A program made the position numbers and the translations under genes. Positions 32,936 through 43,321 of a stretch of 64,000 bases of DNA are shown piece by piece. Below the pieces are notes generated by a model, which searched no databases, was not told the origin of the DNA, and saw only the letters and a list, made by a program, of their open reading frames with translations. Origin of the DNA: Paracoccus stylophorae. Lineage in GTDB: Bacteria > Pseudomonadota > Alphaproteobacteria > Rhodobacterales > Rhodobacteraceae. Position 1 is the stretch's first letter; each line of letters opens with the position of its first letter. The stretch covers positions 1,717,001-1,781,000 of the forward strand of contig NZ_CP067134.1 in NCBI RefSeq assembly GCF_028553765.1, in the 5' to 3' direction.

Positions 32936-34642
32936 TCAGCCCGCCAGCCGTTCCCACACCGGATGCGATCCGTGAAACCGCGCCAGCCGCCTGCGCTGCC
33001 GCCCGTCGCGATCCAGCCCCAACCAGCGTCTTGCATTTTCGCCCATGATGGCCTGCGTGGCGGCGCGATCCTGCCCGACCAGCGTGCCGACAAAGCCCTG
33101 CAAGCCGGCCAGATAGGCCGGATGGCTTTCAAGCCGCGCGATCATCGACCAGTCGCTGCCATACAGCATGCGGCGACCTGCCAGCGGTTCCTGCGCAAAA
33201 AGCCGCCGCGTCTGGGCCAGCGCCGCGGGGCGGGTGCGCGCGCCCGCCATCGCCTCGGTCCAGAAGCCGGTGTCGAAATACAGGTTCGCAAACGCATCCA
33301 GCATCGCGATCAGCTGGTCTTCCCATTGCGGATTGCCGTGACCGCCAAAGCCGCCGAAATGCGCCAGGTTGACCCGCAGGCCCGGAAACTCGCGCAGCAC
33401 CGGACGCCACAGCCAGGGTGCCGAATATTCGGCGGTGCCCGGCCCCGCCCCCATGCTGGCCGAGGCGTGGGCGGCGATGGGCACATCGTTGTCCTGACAC
33501 CAGCCGTAAAGCCTGCGCAATTCGCGATCCAGCGCCGCGCCCCCGCCGGCGGGCCGGTTCTGCGGCCTGACATGCCCAAAGCCTACATCCAAGTTCAGCA
33601 GCGGGCGGAACCCCATCGGCGGATACAGCTTGATGCCGGCAAATCCCTGCCGTTCGACTGCGTCCTGCACGCGGCGGTGGACCGCCTCGCCCTCGATGGC
33701 GGCGCGCAGCGGACAGAACCCGACGAAATTCAGGATCAGCACGTCGCGGCGGCGCGCCGAAATCTGCGCGAACAGCGCGATCAGATCGTCGGGGTCGCTT
33801 TGGCGCACCTCATCGGCGCGCAGCCAGCGGCCAAGGTCCAGCAGATGGTTGCAGAAGACCCGAACCTCGTCCTGCCGCCCATACAGGCTGACGGCCTGCT
33901 GGACGATCTGCGCCCGCGGTCGCGTCATCAGTTCCGCCCACTGGATCATTCCCGCCAGCGTCTGTTCCAGCGGATCGCCGCGCTGTTTTTGCGGGTCGAA
34001 CAGCCCTTCGGCGATCCGGCGCGCCGTGGGGGCGGGCATGGGCTGCGGCGGCGCGCGGCGCATCGGCGCGCGCGCGATGGACGGGGCGTCGTCCGCCACA
34101 AGGGGTTCGGCCAGCACCTCGGCAGGCGGGACGCCGGCGGCGGCGGCCAGATCCGCAAACAGTTGCCGATCCTCGGTCAAACGCTGCTGCCGGTCGGGGC
34201 TGTCGGCCGGCAACAGGTCCATGACGCCCGCATCGTCGGCCCCGACCAGCACCGCCGCCTGATAGCGTTCCAGAAAGCCGGCCAGCCGGTCCACGCCGGC
34301 GCTGCGCATCCGTGGGGCATCGGGGCGCGGCAGGCGTTGCGGCAGGCGCTGCAATTCCTGCCCCGCGGTCGGGGTCACGCTGGCCAGAAAGCTGACGATC
34401 AGGCGGATCAGCGGCGATTTGGTGATGTCGGGCAGGCTGCCGCCCGTCTCGGCCGTGAAATCGACCTGCGTCAGCCAGCCGATCACCGGCACGTCGGCGC
34501 CGTTGAACAGGTGCATATGCGCGTCGATGGGCACGCCCGACAGCACCGCCGGCGGTCCCGGACGGATCGCGCCCGAGATGCCGCAGCCGCCAAGCGCGGT
34601 CGTTCCCAGGGCAATCGAGACAAAGCGGCGGCGGCTGAGCAT
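32936..34642 (-). CDS. Tat-exported lipoprotein of the amidohydrolase (Amidohydro_2) superfamily
   Basis: The 568-residue precursor begins MLSRRRFVSIALGTTALGGC: a twin-arginine signal (SRRRF) running into a lipobox (LGGC), so a Tat-dependent lipoprotein is expected. The metal-dependent TIM barrel has DAHMHLF (H-x-H), GFAGIKLYPPMGFRP, PIAAHASASMGAG, RVNLAHFGGFGGH and GSDWSMIARL with the catalytic Asp. The roughly 180-residue region between the H-x-H strand and the barrel core is Pro/Arg-rich and larger than usual. Relatives act on decarboxylation or C-N hydrolysis, but the substrate is unknown. Proline and GMC-oxidoreductase genes follow upstream on the same strand, with 45 bp between it and the GMC gene. 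Confidence 0.82.
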   Translation of the reverse strand: MLSRRRFVSIALGTTALGGCGISGAIRPGPPAVLSGVPIDAHMHLFNGADVPVIGWLTQVDFTAETGGSLPDITKSPLIRLIVSFLASVTPTAGQELQRLPQRLPRPDAPRMRSAGVDRLAGFLERYQAAVLVGADDAGVMDLLPADSPDRQQRLTEDRQLFADLAAAAGVPPAEVLAEPLVADDAPSIARAPMRRAPPQPMPAPTARRIAEGLFDPQKQRGDPLEQTLAGMIQWAELMTRPRAQIVQQAVSLYGRQDEVRVFCNHLLDLGRWLRADEVRQSDPDDLIALFAQISARRRDVLILNFVGFCPLRAAIEGEAVHRRVQDAVERQGFAGIKLYPPMGFRPLLNLDVGFGHVRPQNRPAGGGAALDRELRRLYGWCQDNDVPIAAHASASMGAGPGTAEYSAPWLWRPVLREFPGLRVNLAHFGGFGGHGNPQWEDQLIAMLDAFANLYFDTGFWTEAMAGARTRPAALAQTRRLFAQEPLAGRRMLYGSDWSMIARLESHPAYLAGLQGFVGTLVGQDRAATQAIMGENARRWLGLDRDGRQRRRLARFHGSHPVWERLAG

Positions 34643-34687
34643 CAGCGTCCCTTAAGGCGGTCGGGGTCCGCCCGATCCTAGCACGGA

Positions 34688-36313
34688 TCACGACGCCGTG
34701 ATATGCCCCTGACGCGCATCGGCCAGGATCATGTCGGATGCCTTTTCCGCGATCATCGTCACCGGTGCCTGGGTGTTTCCGGACACGATCGTGGGCATGA
34801 TCCCGGCATCCGCCACCCGCAGCCCCTGGATGCCCACGACCCGCAGTTCCGGATCGACCACCGCCTGCGGATCGCGGCCCATCCGCGTGGTCCCGACCGG
34901 ATGAAAGATCGTCGTGCCGACATCGCCTGCCGCCCGCGCCAGATCCTCGTCGCTTTGCAGATGTGCGCCGGGTTTCAGCTCCTGCGGCGAAAATTCGGCC
35001 ATGCGCCGGGTCTGCATCAGCCGGCGGGCATGGCGCAGGCTGTCCACTGCCACCTGCCGGTCGCCCGGCGTCGTCAGGTAACGCGGCGCGATGGCCGGTG
35101 CGGCGGACGGATCGGCGCTGGTGATATGGCTGTGCCCCGTGCTTTCGGGCCGCAGGTTGCAGACCGAAATGGTCAGCGCCGGAAAATCGTGCAGCGGATC
35201 GCCGAATTTTTCCAGCGACAGCGGCTGGACGTGATATTCGATATTCGCCGTCTCATAGGCGTCGGATGTCCTGGCGAAGATGCCAAGCTGGCTGGGCGCC
35301 ATCGACATCGGGCCTGACCGACGCCACGCATATTCCAGCGCGATTCCGGCCTTGCCCCAGATGCTGCGCGCCCGGTCGTTCAGGGTGCGCGTGCCCTGAA
35401 TCCGGAAGACGGTGCGCAGTTGCAGGTGATCCTGCAGATTCTCGCCCACGCCCTGCGCGTCCAGCAGCGTCGGGATGCCCAGATCGGCAAGCCGTTCGGC
35501 CTGCCCGATCCCGCTGAGTTCAAGGATCGCAGGCGAATTGATCGCGCCGGCGGCCAGCACGATCTCGGCCCGCGCGCGGGCGTGCATCTGCCGTCCGCCG
35601 TGCATGAAGACCACGCCGGTCGCGCGCGTGCCCTGAAATGTCAGCCGGCTGACCTGCGCATGTGTCTGGATGCGCAGATTGGCGCGACCCCGCGCGGGGT
35701 TCAGGAACGCCTTGCGGGCGTTCCAGCGCAGCCCGCCGCGCTGCGTCACCGGGAAATAGCCGACGCCCTCGTTGTCGCCGCAGTTGAAATCCTCGCAGAC
35801 CGGCAGACCCAGCTCCTGCGCGGCCTCGGACACGGCATCCAGGATCGGCCAGCTGAGCCGCTGACGCTCGACCCGCAATTCGCCCTGATCGCCGTGCAGA
35901 TCGCAGGCCGGGCCGTAATGGCGTTCGGACCGGCGGAAATAGGGCAGCACATCGTCCCAGCCCCAGCCCGGATTGCCCGCTTGCCGCCAGCGGTCGTAAT
36001 CGGCCGCCTGCCCGCGCATATAGATCATGCCGTTGATCGACGAACACCCGCCCAGCACCCGGCCGCGCGGATAGTTCAGGCTTCGGCCGTTCAGCCCCGG
36101 TTCGGGCTGGGTCTGGTAACACCAGTCCAGCGACGGATCGCCCATCGCGTAAAGATATCCCACGGGCACATGCACCCACAGGCGGTTGTCGCTGCCCCCC
36201 GCCTCAAGCAGCAGGACGCGGTTGCGTTCATCGGCCGACAGCCGGTTGGCCAGCACGCAGCCGGCCGATCCGGCCCCCACCACGATGTAATCGTATTCGC
36301 CGAAATCTTGCAT
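34688..36313 (-). CDS. GMC-family FAD oxidoreductase (choline/alcohol dehydrogenase-like)
   Basis: The 541-residue flavoprotein has [20 protein letters not shown] (Rossmann FAD site), [14 protein letters not shown], the GMC signature 1 around [20 protein letters not shown], signature 2 in [16 protein letters not shown] and the C-terminal catalytic region [20 protein letters not shown] with [20 protein letters not shown]. It resembles BetA choline dehydrogenase, but no betB/betI or choline transporter is adjacent, so the alcohol substrate is open. The start ATG at 36313 has GGGAAAG about 4-5 nt upstream. It sits between putA and the amidohydrolase lipoprotein genes, all on the minus strand. 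Confidence 0.88.
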   Translation of the reverse strand: MQDFGEYDYIVVGAGSAGCVLANRLSADERNRVLLLEAGGSDNRLWVHVPVGYLYAMGDPSLDWCYQTQPEPGLNGRSLNYPRGRVLGGCSSINGMIYMRGQAADYDRWRQAGNPGWGWDDVLPYFRRSERHYGPACDLHGDQGELRVERQRLSWPILDAVSEAAQELGLPVCEDFNCGDNEGVGYFPVTQRGGLRWNARKAFLNPARGRANLRIQTHAQVSRLTFQGTRATGVVFMHGGRQMHARARAEIVLAAGAINSPAILELSGIGQAERLADLGIPTLLDAQGVGENLQDHLQLRTVFRIQGTRTLNDRARSIWGKAGIALEYAWRRSGPMSMAPSQLGIFARTSDAYETANIEYHVQPLSLEKFGDPLHDFPALTISVCNLRPESTGHSHITSADPSAAPAIAPRYLTTPGDRQVAVDSLRHARRLMQTRRMAEFSPQELKPGAHLQSDEDLARAAGDVGTTIFHPVGTTRMGRDPQAVVDPELRVVGIQGLRVADAGIMPTIVSGNTQAPVTMIAEKASDMILADARQGHITAS

Positions 36314-36371
36314 CTTCTTTCCCGTTCGACCGAGGGACGGATGTCGCCTCGAAATTCGCGATTGCGCGCCC

Positions 36372-36406
36372 GGCACCTGCCGCCGGACACCGCGTGGCAC
36401 CTGCCG
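36372..36406. repeat. direct repeat GGCACCTGCCG x2
   Basis: Two exact 11-bp copies (36372-36382 and 36396-36406) lie just after the putA stop codon and before the GMC gene. They may be a processing or regulatory site, or chance in a GC-rich gap. Confidence 0.4.
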
Positions 36407-36407
36407 T

Positions 36408-39400
36408 CTATTCGGCCGCCGCCAGCAGCGAGGCGTTGCCGCCCGAGGCGGTCGTGTCGATGCACAGATGGCGTTCCAGGATCGCGTAGGCGGCCAGTTC
36501 CGCCGACGCGACCAGCGGCACGATCGCGCCATCGCGCGCGGCCAGCGCCTGCCGGTAATGGCGGGCCTGATCCTCGGAGCCGTCATAGGCCACCACCGCC
36601 ATGCCCGACAGGGTCTTCAGCGCGTTCGCGTCCAGATGGCCGTCGACCGCCACCGCCGCGCAGCCCTGCGAGGCGGCGATTGCCGCCTGTTCCTGCGCGT
36701 TCGGGCCCAGACACAGCACCGTGCCGCGCGCATGGGTGGTTAGCCGGTTCGATTCGCCCGTCGGGCCGGGCAGCACCACCGTCTCGCGCGGGGTCGCGCT
36801 GTCGGTCAGGGCGTCGTCCAGATCCTTCTGGATCGCCACCGGATCGGCCTGCGGCGCGGTCACGGCGGGCCTGCGCGTGATCGGCACGGCGCGAAAGCGC
36901 GGCACGTAATGCGGCCCGCCCGCCTTGGGGCCGGTGCCCGAAAGCCCCTCGCCGCCAAACGGCTGGCTGCCGACGATGGCGCCGATCTGGTTGCGGTTCA
37001 CATACAGGTTGCCCACGTTCAGGCGGCTGTCCACATGCTGCACCCGGTCGTCGATCCGCGTGTGCAGCCCGAATGTCAGCCCATAGCCCGAGGCGTTGAC
37101 CGCCCCCAGAACCCGGTCCAGTTCGCTGGCGTCGAACCGCGCGACATGCAGGACCGGGCCGAAGATCTCTTTCTCGATCTCTTCGACGCCGCCGACGCGG
37201 ATCGTGACCGGCGCGACGTAATGGCCGCGCCCCGGCGTCTTCAGCCGGTGCAGGATGCGCCCCTCGCTGCGGGCCCGGGCGATGTGATCCTCGATCCCCT
37301 GCTTGGCGGCCTCCGAGATGACCGGGCCGACATCGGTTTCCAGATGCCACGGATCGCCCATGCGCAATTCGTCCATGGCCCCGTGCAGCATGGTCAGGAT
37401 ACGGTCCTCGACATCCTCCTGCACATACAGGACCCGCAGCGCCGAACAGCGCTGGCCGGCCGACTGGAAGGCGCTGGCCAGGATGTCGCGCACCGCCTGT
37501 TCGGGCAGCGCGGTGGAATCGACGATCATCGCGTTCAGCCCGCCGGTTTCGGCGATCAGCGGCGCATCGGGCGACAGGTTCGCGGCCATGGCGCGGTTGA
37601 TCGCCTGCGCCGTCGGCAACGAGCCGGTAAAGCACACGCCCGCGACGCGCGGATCGCTGGACAGCGCGGTGCCGACCACCCGCCCCTCGCCCGGCAGCAA
37701 TTGCAGCGCGTGGCGCGGCACGCCGGCCTCGTGCAGCAACTGCGTCGCGCGCCACGCGATCAGGCTGGTCGTCTCGGCCGGTTTCGCCAGAACGCCGTTG
37801 CCGGCGGCCAGCGCGGCCGCGATCTGGCCGGTGAAGATCGCCAGCGGAAAGTTCCAGGGCGAGATGCAGGTGAACACGCCGCGTGGCGCGTCGGCGGTCG
37901 CGAATGTCGCGTAATACCGCAGGAAATCCACCGCCTCGCGCAGTTCCGCGACCGCGTCGAACATCGACTTGCCGGCCTCGCGCCCGATCAGGGCGAACAA
38001 TTCGCCGTAATGATCCTCGTAAAGATCGGCGGCCCGGCGCAGCACCTCGGCCCGGCGTTCGGGCGCATCCTGCCACGGACCTGCCGCGTCCAGCGCCGCC
38101 GCGATGTCGTCGCCCGAGGCGAACCGGACCGTTCCCACCCGGTCGTTCGGCCGCGCGGGATTGACCTGTTCGACGCTGTCGCGTGAACCGTCGTCTCGGT
38201 CAGCGGCCAGCAGCGGTCCGCCCTGCCAGCGATGATCGGCCCAGGGCGCGCGCGCCTGTTCGACCTGCGCAAGTTCCATCGGATCGCGCAGATCGAAGCC
38301 GCGCGAATTGTCGCGCGCGGGGGCGAACAACTCATGCGGGCGGATCACGCCGGGCGCGGGCGTGCCGGCCACCGCCTGCCATTCGTCGAACGGATCGGGG
38401 GCCACGTCCTCGGGCGGGATATCCTCGTCCACGATGCGGTTCACGAAGCTGGAATTGGCGCCGTTCTCAAGCAGGCGCCGGACCAGATAGGCCAGCAGAT
38501 CCTCGTGCGCGCCGACCGGGGCATAGATGCGGCAGCGCGTGCCGTGCCGCGACTTGACGATGTCGTGCAGCGCCTCGCCCATGCCGTGCAGGCGCTGAAA
38601 CTCGAAATTGCGATCCTCGCCGGCCAGACGCAGGATGGTGGCGACCGAATGGGCGTTGTGGGTCGCGAATTGCGGATAGATGCGCGGGCTGGCCAGCATC
38701 TTGCGCGCGCAACAGATCCACGCCACATCGGTCGCGGCCTTGTGGGTCCAGACCGGGAAACCCGGCAACCCCTCGACCTGATAGCGTTTGATCTCGGTGT
38801 CCCAATAGGCGCCCTTGACCAGCCGCACCATGATCCGGCGATCCAGCTTTTCGGCCAGCGCCTCAAGCCAGTCGATCACCGGCGCCGCGCGCTTGCCATA
38901 GGCCTGCACGACGACCCCGAACCCGTCCCAGCCCGCCAGCGAAGGGTCCGACAGCACCGCCTGGATCACGTCCAGCGACAGATCCAGCCGGTCGGCCTCT
39001 TCGGCGTCGATGTTCAGCCCCATCCCGGCCTGTTTCGCCATCCGCGACAGGCGCAGCACCACCGGCACCAGTTCGGCCATCACCCGGTCGCGCTGCGGTT
39101 CCTCATAGCGCGGATGCAGCGCCGACAGCTTTATCGAGATGCCGGGATTGTCGCGGATGTCGTCCTTGGTCGCCTCGGACGCCAGCGCGGTGATCGCGCC
39201 TTCATAGGCGGTCTGATAGGCGCGGGCGTCGCGGTCGGTCCGGGCCGCCTCGCCCAGCATGTCATAGCTGTAGGTATAGCCTTGCTGGACCCGCTCGCGG
39301 CCGCGCCTTATGGCGGATTTCACCGTCTCGCCCAGCACGAATTGCTGGCCCATTTCGCGCATGGCACGATGCACGGCGGTGCGGATCACCGGCTCGCCCA

Positions 39401-39851
39401 GCCGCCGGACGGCGTTGCGCAGATGGCCCGCGATGCCCGGCTGCCGGTCGTCGCGCAGCACCCGGCCGGTCAGCATCAGCGCCCAGGTCGAGGCGTTGAC
39501 CAGCGACGAGGACGACTTGCCCATGTGCTGACCCCACTCCGAGGGCGCGATCTTGTCCTCGATCAGCTCGTCCATGGTCTCGGCGTCGGGCACGCGCAGC
39601 AGCGCCTCGGCCAGACACATCAGCGCCACGCCCTCATCGGTGGACAGGCCGTATTCGGCCAGAAACACCTCCATCAGGCCGGGCTTGCGGTCGGACCGGA
39701 TGGCGCGGACCAGATCGGCGGCGTCGGCGGCGATGCGCGCGCGGGTCGCCGGATCGGGCGCATGGGCCTGGATCAGCCTGCCGATCTCGGCCTGCTGGTC
39801 GGCCAGATGCAGTTCGCGGATCTTGCGGCGGATATCGTCAAGTTCGGTCAT
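36408..39851 (-). CDS. putA: bifunctional proline dehydrogenase / glutamate-semialdehyde dehydrogenase
   Basis: The 1147-residue enzyme converts proline to glutamate in two channelled steps. The PRODH barrel shows [46 protein letters not shown] and [13 protein letters not shown]; the aldehyde dehydrogenase domain shows [35 protein letters not shown] (Glu) and [16 protein letters not shown] (nucleophile Cys). No N-terminal ribbon-helix-helix DNA-binding domain precedes residue 1, so it cannot be a PutA of the autoregulatory kind; a C-terminal ALDH-like assembly domain is retained. The ATG at 39851 has AGGGGAAG upstream. The Lrp-type putR often found beside putA is absent; the start region is shared with a divergent small membrane protein gene. 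Confidence 0.96.
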   Translation of the reverse strand: MTELDDIRRKIRELHLADQQAEIGRLIQAHAPDPATRARIAADAADLVRAIRSDRKPGLMEVFLAEYGLSTDEGVALMCLAEALLRVPDAETMDELIEDKIAPSEWGQHMGKSSSSLVNASTWALMLTGRVLRDDRQPGIAGHLRNAVRRLGEPVIRTAVHRAMREMGQQFVLGETVKSAIRRGRERVQQGYTYSYDMLGEAARTDRDARAYQTAYEGAITALASEATKDDIRDNPGISIKLSALHPRYEEPQRDRVMAELVPVVLRLSRMAKQAGMGLNIDAEEADRLDLSLDVIQAVLSDPSLAGWDGFGVVVQAYGKRAAPVIDWLEALAEKLDRRIMVRLVKGAYWDTEIKRYQVEGLPGFPVWTHKAATDVAWICCARKMLASPRIYPQFATHNAHSVATILRLAGEDRNFEFQRLHGMGEALHDIVKSRHGTRCRIYAPVGAHEDLLAYLVRRLLENGANSSFVNRIVDEDIPPEDVAPDPFDEWQAVAGTPAPGVIRPHELFAPARDNSRGFDLRDPMELAQVEQARAPWADHRWQGGPLLAADRDDGSRDSVEQVNPARPNDRVGTVRFASGDDIAAALDAAGPWQDAPERRAEVLRRAADLYEDHYGELFALIGREAGKSMFDAVAELREAVDFLRYYATFATADAPRGVFTCISPWNFPLAIFTGQIAAALAAGNGVLAKPAETTSLIAWRATQLLHEAGVPRHALQLLPGEGRVVGTALSSDPRVAGVCFTGSLPTAQAINRAMAANLSPDAPLIAETGGLNAMIVDSTALPEQAVRDILASAFQSAGQRCSALRVLYVQEDVEDRILTMLHGAMDELRMGDPWHLETDVGPVISEAAKQGIEDHIARARSEGRILHRLKTPGRGHYVAPVTIRVGGVEEIEKEIFGPVLHVARFDASELDRVLGAVNASGYGLTFGLHTRIDDRVQHVDSRLNVGNLYVNRNQIGAIVGSQPFGGEGLSGTGPKAGGPHYVPRFRAVPITRRPAVTAPQADPVAIQKDLDDALTDSATPRETVVLPGPTGESNRLTTHARGTVLCLGPNAQEQAAIAASQGCAAVAVDGHLDANALKTLSGMAVVAYDGSEDQARHYRQALAARDGAIVPLVASAELAAYAILERHLCIDTTASGGNASLLAAAE

Positions 39852-39903
39852 CGCGCTTCCCCTGTCGGATCTGTGTCGGCCGCGCGGACGAATCGGCACC
39901 CGG

Positions 39904-39932
39904 TTGCGCGGTGTGGCCTCACGGTCTATCTG
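39904..39932 (+). promoter_or_regulatory. sigma70-type promoter candidate for the small membrane protein/VWA genes
   Basis: TTGCGC (39904-39909), 17-bp spacer, TATCTG (39927-39932), ending 30 bp before the ATG at 39962. The layout resembles the ffs promoter at 61646-61674. Confidence 0.42.
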
Positions 39933-39961
39933 CTGGGACGAAAGATCAACCGAGGCCCGTC

Positions 39962-40126
39962 ATGATCGTCATCGCATCCCTTGTCATCGGCGCCCTTCTG
40001 GGCTGGCGGCGCGCCGGTCAACTGGGTGGAAACACCCGCGACCGGCTGCAATACGCGGCGGGATTTGCGCTGGCCTTTTCGGTGATCGGGCTGTTTCTGA
40101 CCGTCCTGCTGGACCGGTTCATCTGA
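39962..40126 (+). CDS. small inner-membrane protein, two membrane segments
   Basis: The 54-residue protein is made of a hydrophobic hairpin: IVIASLVIGALLGW, a basic polar turn (RRAGQLGGNTRDRLQYAA), then GFALAFSVIGLFLTVLLDRF. Its stop overlaps the start of the VWA protein gene by one base (TGATG), so both are coupled. The family is not recognised; being coupled to a VWA gene suggests a role in anchoring or assembly with that protein. Codon composition matches its neighbours, which supports it being real. Confidence 0.72.
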   Translation: MIVIASLVIGALLGWRRAGQLGGNTRDRLQYAAGFALAFSVIGLFLTVLLDRFI

Positions 40127-41307
40127 TGTTCATTCCCTTCCTCGACAGTCTGCGCCGGCACGGGGTCCCGGCCTCGCTGCGGGAATGGCTGGACCTGCTG
40201 GCGGGGATGCAGGAAGGCGTCGCGGGCTGGTCGGTGGACGGCTTCTACCATCTTGCGCGTCTGGTGCTGGTCAAGGACGAACGCCATCTGGACCGCTTCG
40301 ATCGCGCCTTTTCCGAAAGCTTCGCGGGTCTGGAACATGTCCCGGTCGAGGCGCTGGTCCACGAACAGGCGATCCCGCGCGAATGGCTGGAAAAGCTGGC
40401 CGAGAAATTCCTGACCGAGGCGGAAAAGGCCCAGATCGAGGGCACCGGCAGTTTCGAGAAGCTGATGGAAAAGCTGCGCGAAAGGCTGGCCGAACAGCAG
40501 GGCCGCCATGAGGGCGGCAACAAATGGGTGGGCACCGCCGGCACCTCGCCCTTCGGCGCCTATGGCTATAACCCCGAAGGGGTGCGGATCGGGCAGCACG
40601 AAAGCCGGCACCGGCGCGCGGTCAAGGTCTGGGACAAGCGCGAGTTCCGCGATTTCGACGACAGCGTCGAGCTGGGCACCCGCAACATCAAGGTCGCGCT
40701 GAAACGCCTGCGGCAATGGGCGCGCCACGGCGCGGCCGAGGAGCTGGACCTGCCCGCCACCATCCGCGCCACCGCCGAACACGGCTATATCGACGTGCAG
40801 ACCCGGCCCGAACGCCACAACGCGGTCAAGGTCCTGCTGTTTCTGGATGTCGGCGGCTCGATGGACGATCACACCCGGCTGGTGGACGAATTGTTTTCGG
40901 CCGCGCGAACCGAATTCAAGCACATGGAACATTTCTACTTCCACAACTGCCTTTACGAAGGCGTGTGGACCGACAATCACCGCCGCTGGACCGATCAGAT
41001 CCCGACCTGGGATCTGCTGCACCGGTTCGGCCGCGACTATAAATGCATCTTCGTCGGCGACGCCTCGATGTCGCCCTATGAGATCGCGATGCCGGGCGGG
41101 GCGAACGAACACTGGAACCAGGAGGCGGGCGAGGTCTGGCTGCGCCGGGCCTGCGAAACATGGCCCGATCATGTCTGGCTGAACCCGGTGCCGCCGCAGC
41201 ACTGGCGATACACCCAGTCCATCGCCATGATCCAGCGCATCTTCGAGAACCGGATGATGCCCCTGACGCTGGAGGGGTTGACGCAGGCCATGCGCGTGCT
41301 GCGCTGA
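40126..41307 (+). CDS. von Willebrand factor A domain protein (CoxE-like)
   Basis: The 393-residue protein has a helical N-terminal half including a charged segment (WLEKLAEKFLTEAEKAQIEG), a Gly-rich middle (GGNKWVGTAGTSPFGAYGYN), and a C-terminal VWA domain with the MIDAS-type LLFLDVGGSMDDH, HFYFHNCLYEGVW and KCIFVGDASMSPYEI. These proteins usually act with a MoxR AAA+ ATPase in metal insertion or complex assembly, but no moxR gene is adjacent. The start overlaps the preceding small membrane protein stop by one base. Partner and target are unknown. Confidence 0.86.
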   Translation: MFIPFLDSLRRHGVPASLREWLDLLAGMQEGVAGWSVDGFYHLARLVLVKDERHLDRFDRAFSESFAGLEHVPVEALVHEQAIPREWLEKLAEKFLTEAEKAQIEGTGSFEKLMEKLRERLAEQQGRHEGGNKWVGTAGTSPFGAYGYNPEGVRIGQHESRHRRAVKVWDKREFRDFDDSVELGTRNIKVALKRLRQWARHGAAEELDLPATIRATAEHGYIDVQTRPERHNAVKVLLFLDVGGSMDDHTRLVDELFSAARTEFKHMEHFYFHNCLYEGVWTDNHRRWTDQIPTWDLLHRFGRDYKCIFVGDASMSPYEIAMPGGANEHWNQEAGEVWLRRACETWPDHVWLNPVPPQHWRYTQSIAMIQRIFENRMMPLTLEGLTQAMRVLR

Positions 41308-41385
41308 CGCGGCATCTGCGGGCGCGGCAATCGCGACGATCCGCTGCGATTGATCCCGGCCGTCCCGCGCCCCACATAGAAAGCC

Positions 41386-42072
41386 ATGCTGAAATTCACC
41401 CCGATCCTGCTGCTGTTTCTGTATCTGGCCGCGATGTGGTTTTTTTCCGCATGGCGTCTGAAGCACGATCTGAACGAGAAATCGACGCCCTTGCAGCATC
41501 CGCGCCTGACGCCGATGCTGAAACGCCTGGGCGATGCGATGGACCTGCCCCCGGTCAAGGCCCATATTTACGAGGTCGAGCCGGTCAACGGGCTTGCCGC
41601 GCCCGACGGGCGGATCTTCCTGACCCGCGGCTTCATCTGCAAGCTGGATGCCTGCGAGGTCACGCCCGAAGAACTTGCCAGCGTCATCGCGCACGAGTTG
41701 GGCCATGTCGCGCATGGCCACGCCCGCCGCCGGATGATCGACTTTGCCGGGCAGAACGCGATCCGGATGGCGCTGACCGGGATTCTGGGCCGCTTTCTGC
41801 CGGGCATCGGCGCCTGGATCGCGGCGATGGTCGCGAACGCCGTGGCCGCCCGCCTGTCGCGACAGGACGAGTTCGAGGCCGACCGCTTTGCCAGCGCGCT
41901 GATGATCCGGGCGGGCTTGGGGACCGAACCGCAAAAGGCCCTGTTCCGCAAGCTGGACCGCCTGTCGGGCGGCGCGGGCGCGGGCACGCCCGCTTGGCTG
42001 CTGTCGCATCCGCCGACCCCGCGCCGCATCGCCGCGATCGAGGCGCACGAGAAGCGCTGGACCGACGGCTGA
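41386..42072 (+). CDS. M48 family membrane-associated metalloprotease
   Basis: The 228-residue protein has an N-terminal membrane anchor (LKFTPILLLFLYLAAMWFFS), the zinc site SVIAHELGHVAHGHARRR (HELGH), a hydrophobic hairpin (GILGRFLPGIGAWIAAMVAN) and the third ligand in SRQDEFEADRFASALM, followed by SHPPTPRRIAAIEAHE. It resembles short HtpX/BepA-like proteases acting at the inner membrane. It opens a plus-strand group with a membrane alpha/beta-hydrolase, a P450 and an MmcQ-type gene, 55 bp upstream of the hydrolase start. Substrate unknown; membrane protein quality control is the family norm. Confidence 0.9.
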   Translation: MLKFTPILLLFLYLAAMWFFSAWRLKHDLNEKSTPLQHPRLTPMLKRLGDAMDLPPVKAHIYEVEPVNGLAAPDGRIFLTRGFICKLDACEVTPEELASVIAHELGHVAHGHARRRMIDFAGQNAIRMALTGILGRFLPGIGAWIAAMVANAVAARLSRQDEFEADRFASALMIRAGLGTEPQKALFRKLDRLSGGAGAGTPAWLLSHPPTPRRIAAIEAHEKRWTDG

Positions 42073-42127
42073 CGGGTTGCCGCCGGGCCGATTTGTCCTA
42101 TTCTGCCGCGCGTCAGTGAGGCTTTCG

Positions 42128-43321
42128 ATGACGCGCCCATTCCGCCGCCGCATCCTGTATATTCCCGGCTTCGACCCGATCCCGCCGCGCCGCTATCGCG
42201 AATTGTATCGGCGCGAGGCTGCACGGCAGGCCGCCATCTCGGGCTATCGCATCGCGATGGTGCCCCACCGCGTATCGGGCGGGTTCGGCTGGCGCGCCGA
42301 GGGCGCGTTTCCCGAAGGCCAGGGCGAGGCGCGGTTCGAGGTGCTGGTCTGGGACGATCTGGTGCAGGCCTCGATGCGGCGCGGAATCGCCGGCACCTAT
42401 CGCCAGCTTGTCGCGACGGCGTGGGCCTATATCGGGTCGGGTGCGCTGTTCCGGCTGATGCGGTTGCGGCGCGGGCCGGTGCTGGCGGCGCTGTATCCCA
42501 TCGCGGTGCTGCTGGCGCAGGCCATCGCCGCGCTGCTGGTGGCCGTCGCGACCGGTTGGCTGTCATGGCGACTTGCCGGGCCGTGGCTGGCCCTGCCGCT
42601 GGCGGCGCTGGCGGGCTGGGCGGTGCTGGCCGGCTTCCGGCGCATCGACAACCGCATCTTCGCCTACTACCTGATGCACGATTACGCCTTCACGGCCCAG
42701 CATGGCGGTGCCTATCCCGACGCGCTTGAAACCCGTCTGGCGCAGTTCGCGGACCGGCTGGCCGCGGCGCTGGCCGACGACGTGGACGAGGTGCTGGTCA
42801 CAGGCCATTCCTCGGGCGCGTATCTGGCGGTGTCGCTGCTGGCCGATCTGATCCGCGCGGGCCGCCTGCCGGCAAATGGCCCGGCGCTGGCGCTGCTGAG
42901 CCTGGGCCATGTGGTGCCGATGGCGTCCTTCCTTCCGCGCGCGGACCGGCTGCGCGCCGATCTGGCCTATCTGTCGGAACGTCCCGACATCTTCTGGCTG
43001 GACGTGACCGCGCCGGGCGATGCCTGCTGTTTCGGCCTGTGCGACCCTGTCGCCGTGACCGGCGTGGCCGGCCCTTATCAGCGCTGGCCGCTGGTCGTCT
43101 CGGCCGCGTTCACGCAGACCCTGTCGCCCGAAACGCGCCGCAGCCTGAAAGGGCGCTGGTTCCGCCTGCATTTCCAGTATCTGTGCGCCTTCGACCGGCC
43201 CGGCGATTACGATTATTTCGCGATCACCACCGGCCCGGTGCCGCTGTCGCGGCGCTTTGCCGGGCGCGCACATTCGCCCGGTCGCATCGCGCGCCCGGTC
43301 GGGCCGGGCACGGCGCCATGA
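42128..43321 (+). CDS. membrane-embedded alpha/beta-hydrolase-like protein
   Basis: The 397-residue protein starts with a cytoplasmic RRRILYIPGFDPIPPRRYRE strand, then two membrane segments in the middle (AALYPIAVLLAQAIAALLVA and LAGPWLALPLAALAGWAVLA) and a hydrolase core with the nucleophile elbow VLVTGHSSGAYLAVSLLADL. The catalytic acid may be in FWLDVTAPGDACC, and the late FDRPGDYDYFAITTGP region is of unclear role. No exact family is recognised. Its stop overlaps the P450 start by 4 nt (ATGA), implying that both act on the same, probably lipophilic, substrate. Confidence 0.75.
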   Translation: MTRPFRRRILYIPGFDPIPPRRYRELYRREAARQAAISGYRIAMVPHRVSGGFGWRAEGAFPEGQGEARFEVLVWDDLVQASMRRGIAGTYRQLVATAWAYIGSGALFRLMRLRRGPVLAALYPIAVLLAQAIAALLVAVATGWLSWRLAGPWLALPLAALAGWAVLAGFRRIDNRIFAYYLMHDYAFTAQHGGAYPDALETRLAQFADRLAAALADDVDEVLVTGHSSGAYLAVSLLADLIRAGRLPANGPALALLSLGHVVPMASFLPRADRLRADLAYLSERPDIFWLDVTAPGDACCFGLCDPVAVTGVAGPYQRWPLVVSAAFTQTLSPETRRSLKGRWFRLHFQYLCAFDRPGDYDYFAITTGPVPLSRRFAGRAHSPGRIARPVGPGTAP

